Notes: generated from the letters alone by a model not told the origin. A DNA stretch of 64,000 bases from Dissulfurispira thermophila (GCF_014701235.1 NZ_AP022873.1:1364001-1428000), one strand, 5' to 3'. Positions 34,644 through 44,132 are shown, counted from the first letter of the stretch. Made by a program: numbers and translations.

Positions 34644-36164
34644 TTATTCTGACAGCCACTCCTTTAATATCATAGCAGCTCTTCTTGGCTCTTTTTTAAT
34701 AATCTCTGCAACCTCCTCCTTCATAACCTCCTCTGGAGCTGCCTCAGGAACTGCCTCTACTGGTGGCGTAGTAGGCATGATCTCTTCAGGGACCTTTTTA
34801 ATTACAGGCACCTTCAGTGTCTCTATAACAGGCTTGATAACAAAGAAAATAAGAAGCACAATTACAATAAGAGGAATAATATACTTCAATAAAGATAGTG
34901 CAAGTCTCACAAAATCTATCTTTTCAGGAGGAAGTTCTTCTATTGCTACTTCAAAAGGCACATTCTCAACAATCACCTGATCACCTCTATCTTTATTATA
35001 GCCTATCGCTGCCATGACTATCTCTCTATACTTTTTCATATCTTCCTCAGTCCTTGGCACATAAACTTTTTTGTCCTTTTCTTTCTTATATGTTCCATCA
35101 ATAAGCACTGCAACAGACACGCTCTTTACCTCACCCCTCGGCTGTATTATCTTACTGACACTCCTACTGACCTCATAATTTAGATTTTCTGACTGCTTCT
35201 GTGCTGTTGATGGAGAACCAGTTGCTGTTGTAGGCTGTTGTCCTGGCTGATTGGACAAAACCCCCGGAATCCCGCCTTGTGTTGCACCTACTGATTTTTC
35301 TTGAGTACGTTGTTCGTTTCTGACAGCAATGGTGTCAGGGTCAAACTTTTCCTCTGTCCTTTCAACTTGTGTAAAATCTATCTTTGTAGATACCCTTACA
35401 ATTGCCTTCCCTCTACCTATAATCCCCTCCAGCATGCTCTGGAGCTTACTCTCATAATCCTTATCAACTGCCTTTTGGTATTCTATTTTCTTTGAATCTA
35501 CGATCTCATCAGTTGTATCAACAGGTTTTGAAAGGAGATTGCCCATATTATCTATAATAGTGACATTCTGAGGTTGCATTCCTTCCACACTGCTCGAAAC
35601 AAGATGAACTATGCCACCTATCTGTCCCTGACTTAGCACACGGCCTGGCTTCAGCTTTAATACAACAGATGCTGTGGGTTTATCTTCCTTTTCAGTGAAT
35701 ATTGTTTTTTCAGGAATTGCAATGTGAACCCTTGCCTGATCTACCTCTGCAAGTTGTCTTATAGTCCTTGTGAGTTCTCCTTGAATTGCCCTGATATAAT
35801 TCAATCTCTGAACAAACTCTGTAACGCCTATCTGTGTCTTATCGAATATCTCAAAACCAACACCACCACCCGACGGGATTCCCTGCGCTGCAAGCTCAAG
35901 CCTTAACTCATAAACCCTGTTACTCGGCACATAAATGACATTACCCTCAACTTTATATGGGATCTTCATCTCCTTTAGTTTGGCAATCACCTGACCAGCG
36001 TCTTCTTGCGAAAGATTACTGTAAAGAACTTGATAATCAACCCTTTCTGTCCAGAGGACAATTCCTACCATAAGGGCAAAACTCAGAAATATTGCAGATA
36101 CAAGTGCAATTTTTCTCTTTAAAGGCCACGATTTTATTAGCTCAATAGTATCTTTTAATGCCAT
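34644..36164 (-). CDS. fliF: Flagellar MS-ring protein FliF
   Basis: The 506-residue protein has an N-terminal membrane helix (IALVSAIFLSFALMVGIVLW), ring-building domains with YQVLYSNLSQEDAGQVIAKL and EIFDKTQIGVTEFVQRLNYI, a Gln/Pro/Ser-rich loop, a second helix (YIIPLIVIVLLIFFVIKPVI) and a FliG-binding tail (RRAAMILKEWLSE). It is complete. Confidence 0.98.
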   Translation of the reverse strand: MALKDTIELIKSWPLKRKIALVSAIFLSFALMVGIVLWTERVDYQVLYSNLSQEDAGQVIAKLKEMKIPYKVEGNVIYVPSNRVYELRLELAAQGIPSGGGVGFEIFDKTQIGVTEFVQRLNYIRAIQGELTRTIRQLAEVDQARVHIAIPEKTIFTEKEDKPTASVVLKLKPGRVLSQGQIGGIVHLVSSSVEGMQPQNVTIIDNMGNLLSKPVDTTDEIVDSKKIEYQKAVDKDYESKLQSMLEGIIGRGKAIVRVSTKIDFTQVERTEEKFDPDTIAVRNEQRTQEKSVGATQGGIPGVLSNQPGQQPTTATGSPSTAQKQSENLNYEVSRSVSKIIQPRGEVKSVSVAVLIDGTYKKEKDKKVYVPRTEEDMKKYREIVMAAIGYNKDRGDQVIVENVPFEVAIEELPPEKIDFVRLALSLLKYIIPLIVIVLLIFFVIKPVIETLKVPVIKKVPEEIMPTTPPVEAVPEAAPEEVMKEEVAEIIKKEPRRAAMILKEWLSE

Positions 36165-36256
36165 TTTACCTCTTCTTTAAGACAGTTAATACATCTTGGC
36201 TACTGGTGACATGCTACTATTAGCCTTTGCTGCAATCATTACTTGTTACTGCGCTT

Positions 36257-36550
36257 TTATACCTGCATCCTCATTATTTCTTCATATGCAGTAAGTAATT
36301 TATTTCTTACCTGAAGCAGTGTCTGTAAAGATATATCAGCCTTTTCCATCGCAATTACCACGGTATGAATATCCTTTATCTCTCCCTTTGAAAAATCCTC
36401 AATTGCCTTTTCAGCCTCATTTTGAATGGTAGAGACCTCGTTAAGGGCATCTTTTATAGCATCCTCAAAAGACGCACTGCTTTTACCGGCTGTTTTTGAA
36501 GGCTGTGCGATGCCCTGAGTTATCTCTCCTATTTTTTTTATATCATCCAT
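36257..36550 (-). CDS. fliE: Flagellar hook-basal body protein FliE
   Basis: The 97-residue protein has the FliE signature (SFEDAIKDALNEVSTIQNEA; DIHTVVIAMEKADISLQTLL; VRNKLLTAYEEIMRMQV). It joins the MS ring to the rod. GGAGG precedes the ATG. Confidence 0.97.
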   Translation of the reverse strand: MDDIKKIGEITQGIAQPSKTAGKSSASFEDAIKDALNEVSTIQNEAEKAIEDFSKGEIKDIHTVVIAMEKADISLQTLLQVRNKLLTAYEEIMRMQV

Positions 36551-36573
36551 AAAATACCTCCGGTTTTAGCTAA

Positions 36574-36981
36574 TTATGCCTTAGTTATGTCAAGGGTCTT
36601 CATAAACATCTCCTTATATGAATTAATAAGTGTCAAATTTGCCTCATATGCCCTTGTAGCAGATATAAGATTGACAGTCTCCTCTATGGTATTAATATTT
36701 GGGTAGCTTACATATCCATCCTTATTTGCATCAGGATGAGATGGGTCATAGACCATTTTAAAAGGTCTTTGATCTTCCACAATCTTTGGAATATTCACTC
36801 CTACAGAGCTCTCATCGAACATATATGATTCAAAGAGCACATCTCTCCTCTTGTACGGTCCTCCCTCGGGAGTTCTTGTGGAGTTGACATTAGCAATATT
36901 GGAAGCTATAACATTCATTCTTATTTTCTGCGCCTCAAGTGCTGTTGCACTAACCTTCAGTGGCATGAACATCTCTTTCAT
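36574..36981 (-). CDS. flgC: Flagellar rod protein FlgC
   Basis: The 135-residue proximal rod protein has SATALEAQKIRMNVIASNIA, NVNSTRTPEGGPYKRRDVLF, and the C-terminal ATRAYEANLTLINSYKEMF. Its ATG overlaps the flgB stop by one base (TAATG), preceded by GGAGG. Confidence 0.97.
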   Translation of the reverse strand: MKEMFMPLKVSATALEAQKIRMNVIASNIANVNSTRTPEGGPYKRRDVLFESYMFDESSVGVNIPKIVEDQRPFKMVYDPSHPDANKDGYVSYPNINTIEETVNLISATRAYEANLTLINSYKEMFMKTLDITKA

Positions 36982-37346
36982 TATCTACCTCCTTTTATTA
37001 CATCTTTTAACATTCTGACTTTCATAGTCATTAACTGGGTTGCTGCATTGTATATTAATGTATTTTCTGCAACCTTTGCCATCTCTATATCAAGATTTAC
37101 AGTATTGCCATCCCTGTTAGGCATTGTTGTATTTGTTTCATAAACCTCATAGCCCTGTCTGAAGTTTGACACTCTATTGCCATTGTTTGACGCTTTTATT
37201 GCTTTATCCAATTCCTGCTGAAAAGATATATCCTTTGCCTTATAGCCTGGGGTATCTGCATTAGCTATATTTGATGATAGAACCCTTTGTCTGAATGCTG
37301 CAATATCCAACATCTTTTCAAGGATATTCATAGTATCATCAGCCAT
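36981..37346 (-). CDS. flgB: Flagellar rod protein FlgB
   Basis: The 121-residue proximal rod protein starts at the ATG at 37346 (MADDTMNILEKMLDIAAFRQ), with GGAGGAGGG upstream; the longer frame adds 28 residues read through the promoter. It has VLSSNIANADTPGYKAKDIS and the C-terminal AENTLIYNAATQLMTMKVRM. It is the first gene of the flgBC-fliEFGHIJ operon. Confidence 0.96.
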   Translation of the reverse strand: MADDTMNILEKMLDIAAFRQRVLSSNIANADTPGYKAKDISFQQELDKAIKASNNGNRVSNFRQGYEVYETNTTMPNRDGNTVNLDIEMAKVAENTLIYNAATQLMTMKVRMLKDVIKGGR

Positions 37347-37404
37347 AAATCCCTCCTCCTGATAATTACTAAATTTTAAAGGGATAAAAATCCATAGTTT
37401 ATAT

Positions 37405-37420
37405 TGCAAATTCCATTCCA
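37405..37420 (-). promoter_or_regulatory. Sigma-54 promoter upstream of flgB
   Basis: The minus strand reads TGGAATGGAATTTGCA: GG and GC are exactly ten bases apart and the -12 box TTTGCA is good, while the -24 has A for C. Transcription would start near 37393, about 47 nt before flgB. It is immediately downstream of the stop codon of the sigma-54 regulator gene. Confidence 0.6.
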
Positions 37421-37426
37421 CCACAA

Positions 37427-38770
37427 TCACTTGTCCCCTTGACTGCTTGTTTCCTTAACTAATTGATCTGTTATTCCATACTCCTTTATTTTATTTCTAA
37501 TAGTCCTGACACTTATACCAAGTAATTGCGCTGCCTTTGTTCTATTTCCACCTGTTTCTTTTAATGTCTTTATTATTAAATCTCGTTCCATGTCTTTCAT
37601 TTTGCCTGTAACTAATGCCCCAGACTGTCCACTATCTGTTAAATTATCAGAAACAGACAAAGGCTTGACTCCTGATTCATACACAGGTGGCAGTAAAATA
37701 TCTGATTTGGATATAACCGCTATACGATATATAAGATTCTCAAGCTCTCTGACATTACCCTCCCAGTTTCTCTGCATTAAATAAGATTTAAACTCTTCTG
37801 AAATCTCAAATACCCTGCCCATCTTTTTCGATAGTTTTTTTATAAAAAACTCTGTCAGAGGGAGTATATCCTCTCTTCTATCCCTGAGTGGAGGCAGTTT
37901 TATGGGAAATACATTTAATCGATAATAGAGGTCTTCTCGAAAGTTCCCTTTTTTCACCTCAGACATGAGGTCTTTGTTTGTTGTAGCAATAATCCTGACA
38001 TCCACAGGCACAGGGGTGCGTCCACCTATTCTGTCTATCTCCCTTTCCTGAATAGCCCTCAGAAGTTTTGCCTGCAGAGGAAATGCCATTTCACTAACTT
38101 CATCAAGCAACAATGTCCCTTTATCCGCGAGCTCAAACTTCCCCAATCTCTTTTCAGTCGCCCCTGTAAATGCACCTTTTTCATGACCAAATAATTCTGC
38201 CTCAAGCAGACTCTCTGAAATAGCAGCACAATTTATAGCAACAAATGGCATATTTGACCGCAGACTATTTTTATGTATAATTCGAGCAATAACTTCCTTA
38301 CCAGTGCCGCTTTCTCCTGAAAGAAGAACAGTTATGTCACTCTTTGCAACCTCTCTTACTATGGACATAATATGCTTCATGGACGGAGACTCTGCTACTA
38401 TATCAGGTTCTTCCGATGGGAGTATCCTATCAATAACTCTTTTGAGAGAATCAAAAGAAAAAGGTTTCATAATATAGTCTGTCGCACCCAGTTTCATTGC
38501 ATCAACTGCATTTTCCACAGTGCCAAAACCTGTTATAACAACCACAGGAACAAATATGCCCCTTTTTCTAATCTCCTTTAAAAACTCTATACCATTCATC
38601 TTTGGCATCTTCATATCGGTTATTATGAGAGAAAAGTCTGCAAGATTAAACCCTGATAGGGCATCCTCAGGGTTATGACACACTGATGGCTTAAAGCCAC
38701 ATCTCTTTAAAGATTCTTTTATCGCAATGGTCATGTCTATTTCATCATCAACTATCAAGACCTGTTTCAT
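37427..38770 (-). CDS. Sigma-54-dependent flagellar response regulator (FlrC/FlgR-like)
   Basis: The 447-residue protein begins at the ATG at 38770 (MKQVLIVDDEIDM) behind GGAGAGG. It has a receiver domain with acceptor D52 (IITDMKMPKMNG), a sigma-54 AAA+ domain ([39 protein letters not shown], with the GAFTGA loop intact; [20 protein letters not shown]) and a Fis-type helix-turn-helix (GGNRTKAAQLLGISVRTIRN). With the adjacent PAS histidine kinase it forms a two-component pair like FlrBC or FlgRS. Its likely targets are the sigma-54 elements before flgB, fliK and fliL. Confidence 0.93.
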   Translation of the reverse strand: MKQVLIVDDEIDMTIAIKESLKRCGFKPSVCHNPEDALSGFNLADFSLIITDMKMPKMNGIEFLKEIRKRGIFVPVVVITGFGTVENAVDAMKLGATDYIMKPFSFDSLKRVIDRILPSEEPDIVAESPSMKHIMSIVREVAKSDITVLLSGESGTGKEVIARIIHKNSLRSNMPFVAINCAAISESLLEAELFGHEKGAFTGATEKRLGKFELADKGTLLLDEVSEMAFPLQAKLLRAIQEREIDRIGGRTPVPVDVRIIATTNKDLMSEVKKGNFREDLYYRLNVFPIKLPPLRDRREDILPLTEFFIKKLSKKMGRVFEISEEFKSYLMQRNWEGNVRELENLIYRIAVISKSDILLPPVYESGVKPLSVSDNLTDSGQSGALVTGKMKDMERDLIIKTLKETGGNRTKAAQLLGISVRTIRNKIKEYGITDQLVKETSSQGDK

Positions 38771-38814
38771 AAGCCTCTCCACAATAACAAATCATTAAAT
38801 CTACAAATGAATAC

Positions 38815-39975
38815 TCATTTGTTCATTGACTTTACTGGTAATGTTATAACAAACTCCGTTCCTTTTTTATATTCGCTTCTTACATCTATTATCCCTTTGT
38901 GCGCCTTTATTATTCCTGCTGTTATAGACATTCCAAGCCCGGTTCCTCTGTCTTTTGTAGAAAAAAATGGCTCAAACATCCTTGACCTCGTCTCTTCATC
39001 CATACCAATACCAGTATCTTTAATGGTAATGCAGATTGCAGAATGTGGATTGTGCAACTCGCCTTCTCTGCCTTCACCTTCCACATCCCGCAATTCGCAT
39101 TCTTCAATTTTGATCTCTATTTTCCCTCCATCAGGCATCGCATGCACTGAGTTGAGCAGTATATTAATTAATGCCTGTCTTATAAGCCCCTTGTCTATAT
39201 ATAACCAGTGCTGGCCTTTCTCTGAAAAATCAACATGTATATCACTATTTGAAAATAATTCCCTGAATTCATCACATGTTTCTTCGACTACTTCATTCAA
39301 ACAACAATATTCTAATTTTGGTCTAACCTCTCTCGTAAAGCTAAGCATATTGTCAAGGGTATTTACAAGAGACCTCACAGAATTAGATATCCTATTGGCA
39401 TAATCACCGTGTTCTGTTCCTTTTAAATCATTTGAAAGAAGACTTGCAAATAATTCTATACTGCCAAGCGGATTTCTTATCTCATGGGCTATTTTCATCA
39501 CAAGTTCCCCCATGGCTGTAAGTCTCCTGTTTCTCTCATTTTCAGACTCCAGTTGTTTAAGTCTTGTAATATCTTTGAATATAAGGACATTGCCAATAAG
39601 ATTGCCATCTCTATCTGTAACCCCTGATTGTGATATGAGTGCATAAAAGGGTCTTCCGTTAGATGGCACTATCACATCTTTATGAATTTCTGCATATATC
39701 GACTTGCCACCAATCACATTACTGACATTAATACCAAGCAATGTCTCAGCAGCCTTATTCATTATCCTGACAACTCCATCTCTGTCAAAAAAAATAACAC
39801 CCACATCAATGCTGTCAAGAATGCTGTCTAACAACTGCTTTTTATGGTCAACCTCTTCGGTCAGCAATCGCACCTTATCTTCGAGAGTGCTGTAATACTG
39901 GATCAACTTAGCAGAAGCAGAATTAAATGTCTCTATGGCTTTATTCAATAGATCAACATTATGTCCTGAATTCAC
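38815..39975 (-). CDS. PAS-domain histidine kinase (FlrB/FleS-like)
   Basis: The 386-residue soluble kinase has a coiled N terminus, a PAS domain (LDSIDVGVIFFDRDGVVRIM) and a HisKA domain with H164 (IAHEIRNPLGSIELF). The HATPase has QALINILLNSVHAMPDGG, KDTGIGMDEE, MFEPFFSTKDRGTGLGMSI. Between GGKIEIKIE and ICITIKDTGIG there is an insert at ~292-313 (CELRDVEGEGREGELHNPHS) encoded by GCAATTCGCATTC/GATTGCAGAATGTGG words typical of a dispersed repeat. Its partner is the downstream response regulator. Confidence 0.92.
   Translation of the reverse strand: MNSGHNVDLLNKAIETFNSASAKLIQYYSTLEDKVRLLTEEVDHKKQLLDSILDSIDVGVIFFDRDGVVRIMNKAAETLLGINVSNVIGGKSIYAEIHKDVIVPSNGRPFYALISQSGVTDRDGNLIGNVLIFKDITRLKQLESENERNRRLTAMGELVMKIAHEIRNPLGSIELFASLLSNDLKGTEHGDYANRISNSVRSLVNTLDNMLSFTREVRPKLEYCCLNEVVEETCDEFRELFSNSDIHVDFSEKGQHWLYIDKGLIRQALINILLNSVHAMPDGGKIEIKIEECELRDVEGEGREGELHNPHSAICITIKDTGIGMDEETRSRMFEPFFSTKDRGTGLGMSITAGIIKAHKGIIDVRSEYKKGTEFVITLPVKSMNK
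39030..39103. repeat. Repeat-like insert in the histidine kinase ATPase domain
   Basis: The plus strand reads GCAGATTGCAGAATGTGGATTG, a cluster of GCCTTCTCTGCCTTC and CCCGCAATTCGCATTC. Words of this style recur as degenerate dispersed repeats in some genomes. The interval encodes the ~22-residue insertion described for the kinase. Confidence 0.5.
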
Positions 39976-40022
39976 TTCTTTAAAATCCTCCTCACTTCTT
40001 AATCACCTGAGCACTTGATATT

Positions 40023-41756
40023 TTACTTGTTTTTAACAAACTCTCTTTCTCTTGAGATTATAGCTGCAGCATCTGCAATCTCTCCGCCTCCGGCAATTGC
40101 CTTCTTCAGATAATCACTATTTCTGGCAAGTTTGCCATATTGATATTGAGCCCACTGGAGACTTTTAGGGTCTTTCACATTATAATCTAATGCCCTTTTA
40201 TAGTAGGCCTTTGCCTTTGTATAATCACCTGAAATATACAAGCAATCTGCAGCCTTCAATGATGACAATCCATCACCTTTATTAGAAGCCATAATATAAT
40301 ATTTCAATGCATTTCGTTTGTCATTAATTCTGTAATACAGATCACCCAGTTTTGCTGCTATTCTGTAGTCAGTAACAGCCTTGACTATCTTTAAAAGATA
40401 TTCTATTGCTGCATCGTATTTGCCCTGTCTTTCCATTATGTCTGCAATTATATAAGATGCCTTATATATGTAACGAGCATCGAGAGATAAAGATTTGAGC
40501 ATCGTCTCAGCCTCACTATATTTGCCTTCCTGAACTAATAGCTCTGCCATATACATAGATGCATCACCTCTTGCCCCCCCCTTTAATGCCTTCATAAGAA
40601 GCTGTTTACCCTCGGTTTTCTTGCCATTTGCTATTAGGTATCTTGAGGCATCGATGATAAAAGGGTTATCAGGGTCAAGAGAAAAAGAGAAATTTTTCAC
40701 ATACTCCAATGCCTTTGGATCTTTTGCAGCAATTACCGCCTTAAGTCTTTTTTCTATTTCTGCTGACCTTAATTTTTTGTTACTCAAATAAGAAAGATAT
40801 TTCATTGCATTGTTTAAATCATTTTTTTTATCGTATAGCGATACTATCTTAAGTTTAAAATTGTCATTTGATTCATAGGGTAATAGTTCAAGCCTGAGTT
40901 TTAAGGCATCATCCAGTTTCCCATCAACTTCATAAATTTGGAGCAGAACCCTTTTTGCATTAATCAGTTCAATATTCGAAGATGGTTTATCAATGATAGA
41001 CCTACATAACCTTTCTGCCTCTTTTAATCTTCTTGCATTGAAAAAAATACGAGCCTTTTCGACCCTTATATCATATTCTCTGAGGGCAGAATCAAGTATT
41101 TTATTAATCATATTAACAGCCTCTTTATGCATGCCTTTACTGCTATATACCATTGCGCGTAGATAGAGAATACGAGGATCTATCTCTGCAATTCTTTTAC
41201 TCACCATTGAGAGAAAATATTCAGCCCTGGCTATATCACCTGTCTTAAGAGCTACTTCTGCCCTGCCGATATTTGCCTTTTCCTTTAAAGACTCCCCAAC
41301 TGCTTCAAAATATTGTTCTGCTTCTTTAAATTTCTGGAAATGTAGTGATATGTAACCAAGTATAAGATAAGCCTCATCTTGATATTCAGGTATTTGAGAA
41401 GTTGATATAAATCGCTTGATATTCTGCCTTGCCTCATAATAATTTTTCAGATAATAGTCTGCCTTTCCCATTCCAAATAGTGCCTTTTTCCCTGATATGC
41501 TCGTTGGCTCAGCAAGAAAGACCTCTCTGTAAATCTCCTTTGCCTTTACATAATGCTTTGTCTTGAGGTATTCATCTGCAATCTTTAGCCTGTCTTCAGA
41601 TGCAAAGACAGCAGAATCAGTTAGCAGTAAACAACCTGTAGCAAGCAAAACAGAGACTAATAAATAACAAGCAACAAATTTAATTATTTTTTTTTGTCTT
41701 TTGTCTCTTGAATACATAAATATCCTTTTTATAATGAAAGAAATATGCCAACCCAT
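40023..41756 (-). CDS. Exported TPR-repeat protein
   Basis: The 577-residue protein has a signal or anchor (LLVSVLLATGCLLLTDSAVF) followed by TPR units along its whole length (AKEIYREVFLAEPTSISGKK; AEQYFEAVGESLKEKANIGR; ALKYYIMASNKGDGLSSLKA; AKAYYKRALDYNVKDPKSLQ). The GC in ATGC could be a lipobox. TPR solenoids bind proteins. Located between the two flagellar regulators, it may help assemble or regulate the flagellum, but no specific role can be read. The start codon is uncertain: MYSRDKRQ 13 residues in is an alternative. Confidence 0.75.
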   Translation of the reverse strand: MGWHISFIIKRIFMYSRDKRQKKIIKFVACYLLVSVLLATGCLLLTDSAVFASEDRLKIADEYLKTKHYVKAKEIYREVFLAEPTSISGKKALFGMGKADYYLKNYYEARQNIKRFISTSQIPEYQDEAYLILGYISLHFQKFKEAEQYFEAVGESLKEKANIGRAEVALKTGDIARAEYFLSMVSKRIAEIDPRILYLRAMVYSSKGMHKEAVNMINKILDSALREYDIRVEKARIFFNARRLKEAERLCRSIIDKPSSNIELINAKRVLLQIYEVDGKLDDALKLRLELLPYESNDNFKLKIVSLYDKKNDLNNAMKYLSYLSNKKLRSAEIEKRLKAVIAAKDPKALEYVKNFSFSLDPDNPFIIDASRYLIANGKKTEGKQLLMKALKGGARGDASMYMAELLVQEGKYSEAETMLKSLSLDARYIYKASYIIADIMERQGKYDAAIEYLLKIVKAVTDYRIAAKLGDLYYRINDKRNALKYYIMASNKGDGLSSLKAADCLYISGDYTKAKAYYKRALDYNVKDPKSLQWAQYQYGKLARNSDYLKKAIAGGGEIADAAAIISREREFVKNK

Positions 41757-41842
41757 CCAGCTATCAGCTATAAGGTAATTAAAGTCAATTATCTGACTAA
41801 ATTAATTCCCTCTCTTGCAAAAGTGTTAATTTAGTGTTAATT

Positions 41843-42829
41843 TTATGACAGCCTTAACCTCTTCATCTTTTCAATAAGTGTAGTACGGTTGATATTAAGA
41901 TATTTTGCAGCCTGACTCTTGACACCATTATGAAGTTCGATTGCATGAAGTATAAGCCTTTTTTCATACTCCTCAAGGGCAGCATTTAGATCTATGCCAC
42001 CAACAAAAGGGTTTATATCATCATCCTCAACTTCGGGTAAATTAGGAATTTTTCTCCCTGTCATCTTTTCAGGCAAATCATATGGCATAACAACATCGTC
42101 ATGCTTAAGAACAAGAAGCCTCTCTATCATGTTCTCGAGTTCTCTCACATTGCCCGGCCAATGATAATCAATAAATATCTTTATCACATCATCGGTTAGT
42201 CTTATGGGATTTCTTCCCAATCTCTTGGAATGTTTTTCTATAAAGTAATCGCACAAGGGAAGTATATCCTCAGTTCTCTCTCTCAGGGGTGGGATATTTA
42301 TAGGTATTACATTAAGTCTGTAAAAAAGATCCTCTCTAAATCTGCCTGCAGCTACAGCATCTTCAAGATTCTGGTTTGTAGCCGCTATTATCCTTACATC
42401 TACATTAACTGTCCTGATCCCCCCAATTCTTTCAAATGACCTCTCCTGAAGCACCCTCAATAGCTTCACCTGAAGTATAGGCTGCATTTCACCTATTTCA
42501 TCAAGAAATATAGTTCCTCCATCAGCAAGTTCAAATCTTCCAACCCTCGATACCACAGCACCTGTAAATGCACCTTTTTCATGACCAAATAATTCTGATT
42601 CAAGAAGTTCTGTAGGTATAGCACCGCAGTTTACCGGAATAAAAGGCTTTTCTGCCCTCGCACTTCTAAAATGAATATTCTTAGCCACAAGCTCCTTACC
42701 TGTGCCACTTTCACCCAATATCAAGACAGTACTGTCAGAATTTGAAACCTTCTCAATAAGTTCATAGACATGTTTGATAGCCTTCGAAGTGCCAATAAAT
42801 TGAGGGAAATTATTATTATCAATGCCCAT
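41843..42829 (-). CDS. Sigma-54 activator lacking a receiver domain (FleQ/FlrA-like core)
   Basis: The 328-residue protein starts right at the AAA+ domain ([20 protein letters not shown]). It has Walker [20 protein letters not shown], an intact GAFTGA ([20 protein letters not shown]), [20 protein letters not shown] and a C-terminal Fis-type HTH ([20 protein letters not shown]). With no N-terminal sensory domain it could be constitutively active and controlled by its level or by FlhG (FleN-like). There is no Shine-Dalgarno before the ATG, and a 16-bp palindrome overlaps the start. It heads the flagellar run. Confidence 0.9.
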   Translation of the reverse strand: MGIDNNNFPQFIGTSKAIKHVYELIEKVSNSDSTVLILGESGTGKELVAKNIHFRSARAEKPFIPVNCGAIPTELLESELFGHEKGAFTGAVVSRVGRFELADGGTIFLDEIGEMQPILQVKLLRVLQERSFERIGGIRTVNVDVRIIAATNQNLEDAVAAGRFREDLFYRLNVIPINIPPLRERTEDILPLCDYFIEKHSKRLGRNPIRLTDDVIKIFIDYHWPGNVRELENMIERLLVLKHDDVVMPYDLPEKMTGRKIPNLPEVEDDDINPFVGGIDLNAALEEYEKRLILHAIELHNGVKSQAAKYLNINRTTLIEKMKRLRLS

Positions 42830-42864
42830 GTCATAAATATGACATATAGGATAATAAAAGTCAA
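42829..42864 (-). promoter_or_regulatory. Promoter and 16-bp palindromic operator at the sigma-54 activator start
   Basis: On the minus strand TTGACT (42864-42859), 17 bp, CATATT (42841-42836) can act as a sigma-70 promoter. Seven bases past the -10 is the A of the ATG, so the mRNA may be leaderless. TGTCATAAATATGACA (42829-42844) is a perfect 7-2-7 inverted repeat covering the -10 and the ATG, a natural place for a repressor to bind. Confidence 0.45.
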
Positions 42865-42888
42865 TAACAAAATATCCTTATCAATTTG

Positions 42889-43914
42889 CTATTTTTTTAG
42901 ATTTCCTACCCTTATACCTATAAGCCTGACCTTCTTTTTGAGTTCTATCCTACCAAGACATTCAAAGGCTGCTTTCCTTATCTCTTCAAGAGAAACAGTG
43001 TAATTATCGAGTGTCTTTGCCCTTGTAACTACCCTAAAATCATGAAATTTTATCTTGACCGTCACTGTTTTACCCATATAGCCTGTCTGTCGCATATCAT
43101 CAACAACCTCTCTTGAAAGACCAGCAAGTGTCTTTGCTATAAACTGCCAGTGATCTGTATCCTTTTGAAATGTTACTTCCCTGCTTGTGGATTTCGGTTC
43201 CCAATGAGTAATCAATGAACTTTCATCTATGCCCCTTGAAGCCTCATAAAGATAATGCCCAAATGACTTACCAAAATGTTCAATGAGTTCATCAACAGAC
43301 ATTGATGCAAGTTCTCCTATAGTTGTGATGCCAATACCTTTAAGATGGGCTTCTGTCTTAGGTCCCACACCCTGCAGTTTTCTCACAGGTAATGGCCATA
43401 TCCGCTCAACTACATCTTTTTCTGTAAGTATAGTTAGACCATCAGGTTTTTGCATGTCAGATGCTATTTTTGCAAGGAGCTTATTAGGCGCGATGCCAAT
43501 AGAGCATGTCAGTCCTGTCTCATCCTTTATTGTCTTTTTAATTTCATTTGCAATTTCTTCTGATGGTCTTTCTATTTGTGATATATCTAAAAATGCCTCA
43601 TCAATACCCACATCCTCCATTACAGGAGATATTCCCTTAAGGATATTTTTAACTATTTTAGAGACCCTCATATACTCATCATAATCTACAGGCAGAAAAA
43701 CAGCATATGGACAGAGTTTATAGGCAGTCCTCAATGGCATTGCAGAGTGTATCCCGAACTTCCGTGCCTCATATGATGCAGTTGATACTACACCTCTTTT
43801 GGTTGGATCTCCGTCACCGCCAATCACAACAGGTTTTCCAATTAACTCCGGATGTCTCTTTTGTTCAACAGATGCAAAAAAGGCGTCCATGTCTATGTGC
43901 AAAATTCGCCTCAT
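42889..43914 (-). CDS. dinB: DNA polymerase IV
   Basis: This Y-family translesion polymerase has 341 residues. It has the catalytic motifs ILHIDMDAFFASVEQKRHPE and VGIDEAFLDISQ, the steric residues in VVSTASYEARKFGIHSAMPL, helix-hairpin-helix LQGVGPKTEAHLKGIGITTI and a little-finger domain. The C terminus (VRLIGIRVGNLKK) lacks a clear beta-clamp motif, but that motif is short and variable. Divergent in function from its flagellar neighbours. Confidence 0.97.
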   Translation of the reverse strand: MRRILHIDMDAFFASVEQKRHPELIGKPVVIGGDGDPTKRGVVSTASYEARKFGIHSAMPLRTAYKLCPYAVFLPVDYDEYMRVSKIVKNILKGISPVMEDVGIDEAFLDISQIERPSEEIANEIKKTIKDETGLTCSIGIAPNKLLAKIASDMQKPDGLTILTEKDVVERIWPLPVRKLQGVGPKTEAHLKGIGITTIGELASMSVDELIEHFGKSFGHYLYEASRGIDESSLITHWEPKSTSREVTFQKDTDHWQFIAKTLAGLSREVVDDMRQTGYMGKTVTVKIKFHDFRVVTRAKTLDNYTVSLEEIRKAAFECLGRIELKKKVRLIGIRVGNLKK

Positions 43915-43973
43915 GAGTAATTTTTACAGGATATGAGCAATTTTATGCAAGCAGGCACAGATCAAAGACTTTA

Positions 43974-44006
43974 TGCATCGAGCGTCGAGCACATGACGCT
44001 TTGACC
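43974..44006. repeat. ATCGAGCGTCGAGC repeat copy
   Basis: GCATCGAGCGTCGAGCACATGACGC (within this interval) carries the inverse of the CTCGACGCT word seen in fliI (32860-32925). It lies in the spacer between tRNA-Gly and dinB. Confidence 0.5.
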
Positions 44007-44057
44007 TAAAAAACTTTCAAAAACATAAAAGATTCGGATTATAAGATAGATAATGAA

Positions 44058-44132
<75 letters not shown>

